14,982 nt of DNA, from the NCBI GenBank assembly GCA_013214715.1, contig JABSSB010000151.1, positions 1 through 14,982 on the forward strand, in the 5' to 3' direction. The translations under genes and the position numbers were made by a program. The DNA is from Paracoccaceae bacterium (lineage in GTDB: Bacteria > Pseudomonadota > Alphaproteobacteria > Rhodobacterales > Rhodobacteraceae). The notes beneath the pieces were generated by a model. It saw nothing but the letters and a program-made list of their open reading frames with translations. It was not told the origin of the DNA and did not search any database. Numbering within the stretch: position 1 is the stretch's first letter; the number at the start of each line of letters is the position of its first letter. Shown here one piece after another: positions 14,207 through 14,982 of this stretch.

Positions 14207-14754
14207 GATGGCTCCAGAAAGGTGACATGCGTGTCGCCAAAGCGGCGCTGATCCATCAGCGCAAAGCCCTCAGGCGCCTCTTGTGGGGCATTTTCTTCGA
14301 AAACGATCAACGCCCCCGGCGCGATCCAGCCGGCACGCCTCGCGGCGTCCAACGCCGGCAAGCCCAAGGATTTGCCATAAGGCGGGTCGAGGAAGATCAA
14401 ATCAAATCCCGGACCGTCACAGGGACGTAGCTTTGTGGCATCGCGGGCGACCAGCCGCGCTTCGTCCCGCACATCCAATAGACGGATATTGTCGCGGATC
14501 AGCGCCTGCGCCTTGCGCCCGTTTTCGACAAGGCACAGGCTCTCGGCCCCGCGCGACAAAGCCTCGAACCCCAAGGCACCCGTCCCGGCAAAAAGGTCAA
14601 GCACCCGCGCCCCATCAATCGCGCCGCGGCTGGTCAGGATGCTGAACAGGCTTTCGCGCACGCGGTCCGTGGTCGGACGCAGATGCGCCGCGGCATCGCC
14701 TTTGCCCACCGGCGTCAAGGCCCGCCCGCGAAACCGCCCGGCGACAATCCTCAC
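14203..14754 (-). CDS. rsmD: 16S rRNA (guanine-966-N2)-methyltransferase
   Basis: RsmD methylates G966 (E. coli numbering) of 16S rRNA on the assembled small subunit, using S-adenosylmethionine. The protein has 183 residues (E. coli about 198). MRIVAGRFRGRAL opens it, RPTTDRVRESLFSIL (26-40) is the family signature, DLFAGTGALGFEALSRGA (53-70) binds the cofactor, and DPPYG (123-127) is the catalytic N-methyltransferase motif. The start is GTG 14754, because the family begins exactly there and GTGA overlaps the stop of the upstream reductase fragment. The reading frame nevertheless stays open from 14754 to the window edge, so an ORF finder would extend it by 76 codons through foreign sequence. 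Confidence 0.94.
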   Translation of the reverse strand: MRIVAGRFRGRALTPVGKGDAAAHLRPTTDRVRESLFSILTSRGAIDGARVLDLFAGTGALGFEALSRGAESLCLVENGRKAQALIRDNIRLLDVRDEARLVARDATKLRPCDGPGFDLIFLDPPYGKSLGLPALDAARRAGWIAPGALIVFEENAPQEAPEGFALMDQRRFGDTHVTFLEPS

Positions 14755-14924
14755 GCGCGCATCAGCGCTTTGAGGTCTGCAGCCGGGTCGGCCACGACAG
14801 CCGGATCCGCATTCTTTCCGCCGTCGATCAGACGTTTGCCGACCATGTAATCCCGCGGCGCATTCATCGCATCTACGGCCAGCAGATCGCCACCACGATA
14901 ATACCAGAAAGAGACCGACGCGGT
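14751..14924 (-). pseudogene. C-terminal remnant of a ferredoxin-reductase-like FAD/NAD(P) oxidoreductase
   Basis: About 57 codons ending at TGA 14753-14751 read SVSFWYYRGGDLLAVDAMNA, then PRDYMVGKRLIDGGKN and DLKALMRA. This is the C-terminal dimer/reductase domain of putidaredoxin- or rhodocoxin-reductase-like flavoproteins. The frame meets a TGA at 14927-14925, and upstream sequence no longer belongs to this family. The 5' part, about 340 codons by family size, is absent from the window. The GTGA overlap with rsmD shows that this end of the gene is in its original place. The break lies near 14918-14925, where a glycoside-hydrolase fragment begins. Confidence 0.75.
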
Positions 14925-14982
14925 TCAGTGGTCGGGCCACAAGTTTCCAATTCGCAAGATCGCGGGAGTGAAAGATCTGCAC
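14916..14982 (-). pseudogene. Fragment of a glycoside hydrolase family 43 gene at the window edge
   Basis: Read from the edge in the frame of 14982, the first 22 codons give VQIFHSRDLANWKLVARPLN followed by RV. The HSRDLxNWKLV pattern is a hallmark of the first blade of GH43 beta-xylosidases and arabinofuranosidases. The next residues should be of the SQL type but turn into GLFLVLSWW, which is the neighbouring reductase gene read out of frame. The homology therefore ends near 14916. The 5' part lies outside the window. The segment is short, so the family call rests on one strong motif. Confidence 0.6.

Overview
The window looks like chromosomal DNA from a member of the Rhodobacteraceae (Roseobacter group, Alphaproteobacteria). 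The DNA is GC-rich, genes are packed closely with ATGA, GTGA and TGATG overlaps, and the recognisable proteins (RppH, FadH, a DUF4399 protein, an AhpD-like protein, type I methionine aminopeptidase, a TRAP DctP protein, RsmD) read like that family. Assignments come from reading motifs by eye; no database search was run.

Layout, left to right. Positions 1-2306 (minus strand) hold an apparent operon: rppH, then a HlyD-type membrane fusion protein, then a DUF2955 membrane protein cut by the window edge. The last two resemble a two-part AaeAB/EmrA-like efflux pump. Positions 2440-4467 (plus) encode 2,4-dienoyl-CoA reductase FadH, with all cofactor and catalytic motifs present. A strong hairpin separates it from a convergent secreted DUF4399 protein. 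A LysR-type regulator is divergent from the DUF4399 gene. Positions 6096-9090 (minus) form a tight cluster: a CinA/MoaB-like protein, a GNAT acetyltransferase, an AhpD-like CxxC protein and a secreted OmpA-family protein. Divergent from this cluster, behind a good sigma-70-like promoter, is map (methionine aminopeptidase).

Positions 10203-11566 are the most accessory-looking stretch. They hold a GC-rich palindrome, a 65-bp element bounded by 11-bp inverted repeats and carrying a terminator-like hairpin, a cysteine-rich open-frame fragment with no convincing start, and a lone ATP-grasp protein of the R2K type (DUF4343-like). From 14751 down to 11567 (minus) lies a second run of genes: rsmD, a HAD phosphatase, a 72-residue protein of unknown function, a 2-hydroxychromene-2-carboxylate isomerase-like protein and a TRAP solute-binding protein without its membrane partners.

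The right edge is abnormal. The last ~66 bp encode a fragment typical of glycoside hydrolase family 43. It abuts, in a different frame, the last ~57 codons of a ferredoxin-reductase-like flavoprotein whose stop overlaps the rsmD start. Either a real rearrangement or an assembly misjoin lies near 14915-14925.

No tRNA, rRNA, CRISPR array, complete insertion sequence or defence system was seen. The candidates most worth following up are the R2K ATP-grasp with the cysteine-rich fragment next to it, and the edge junction.
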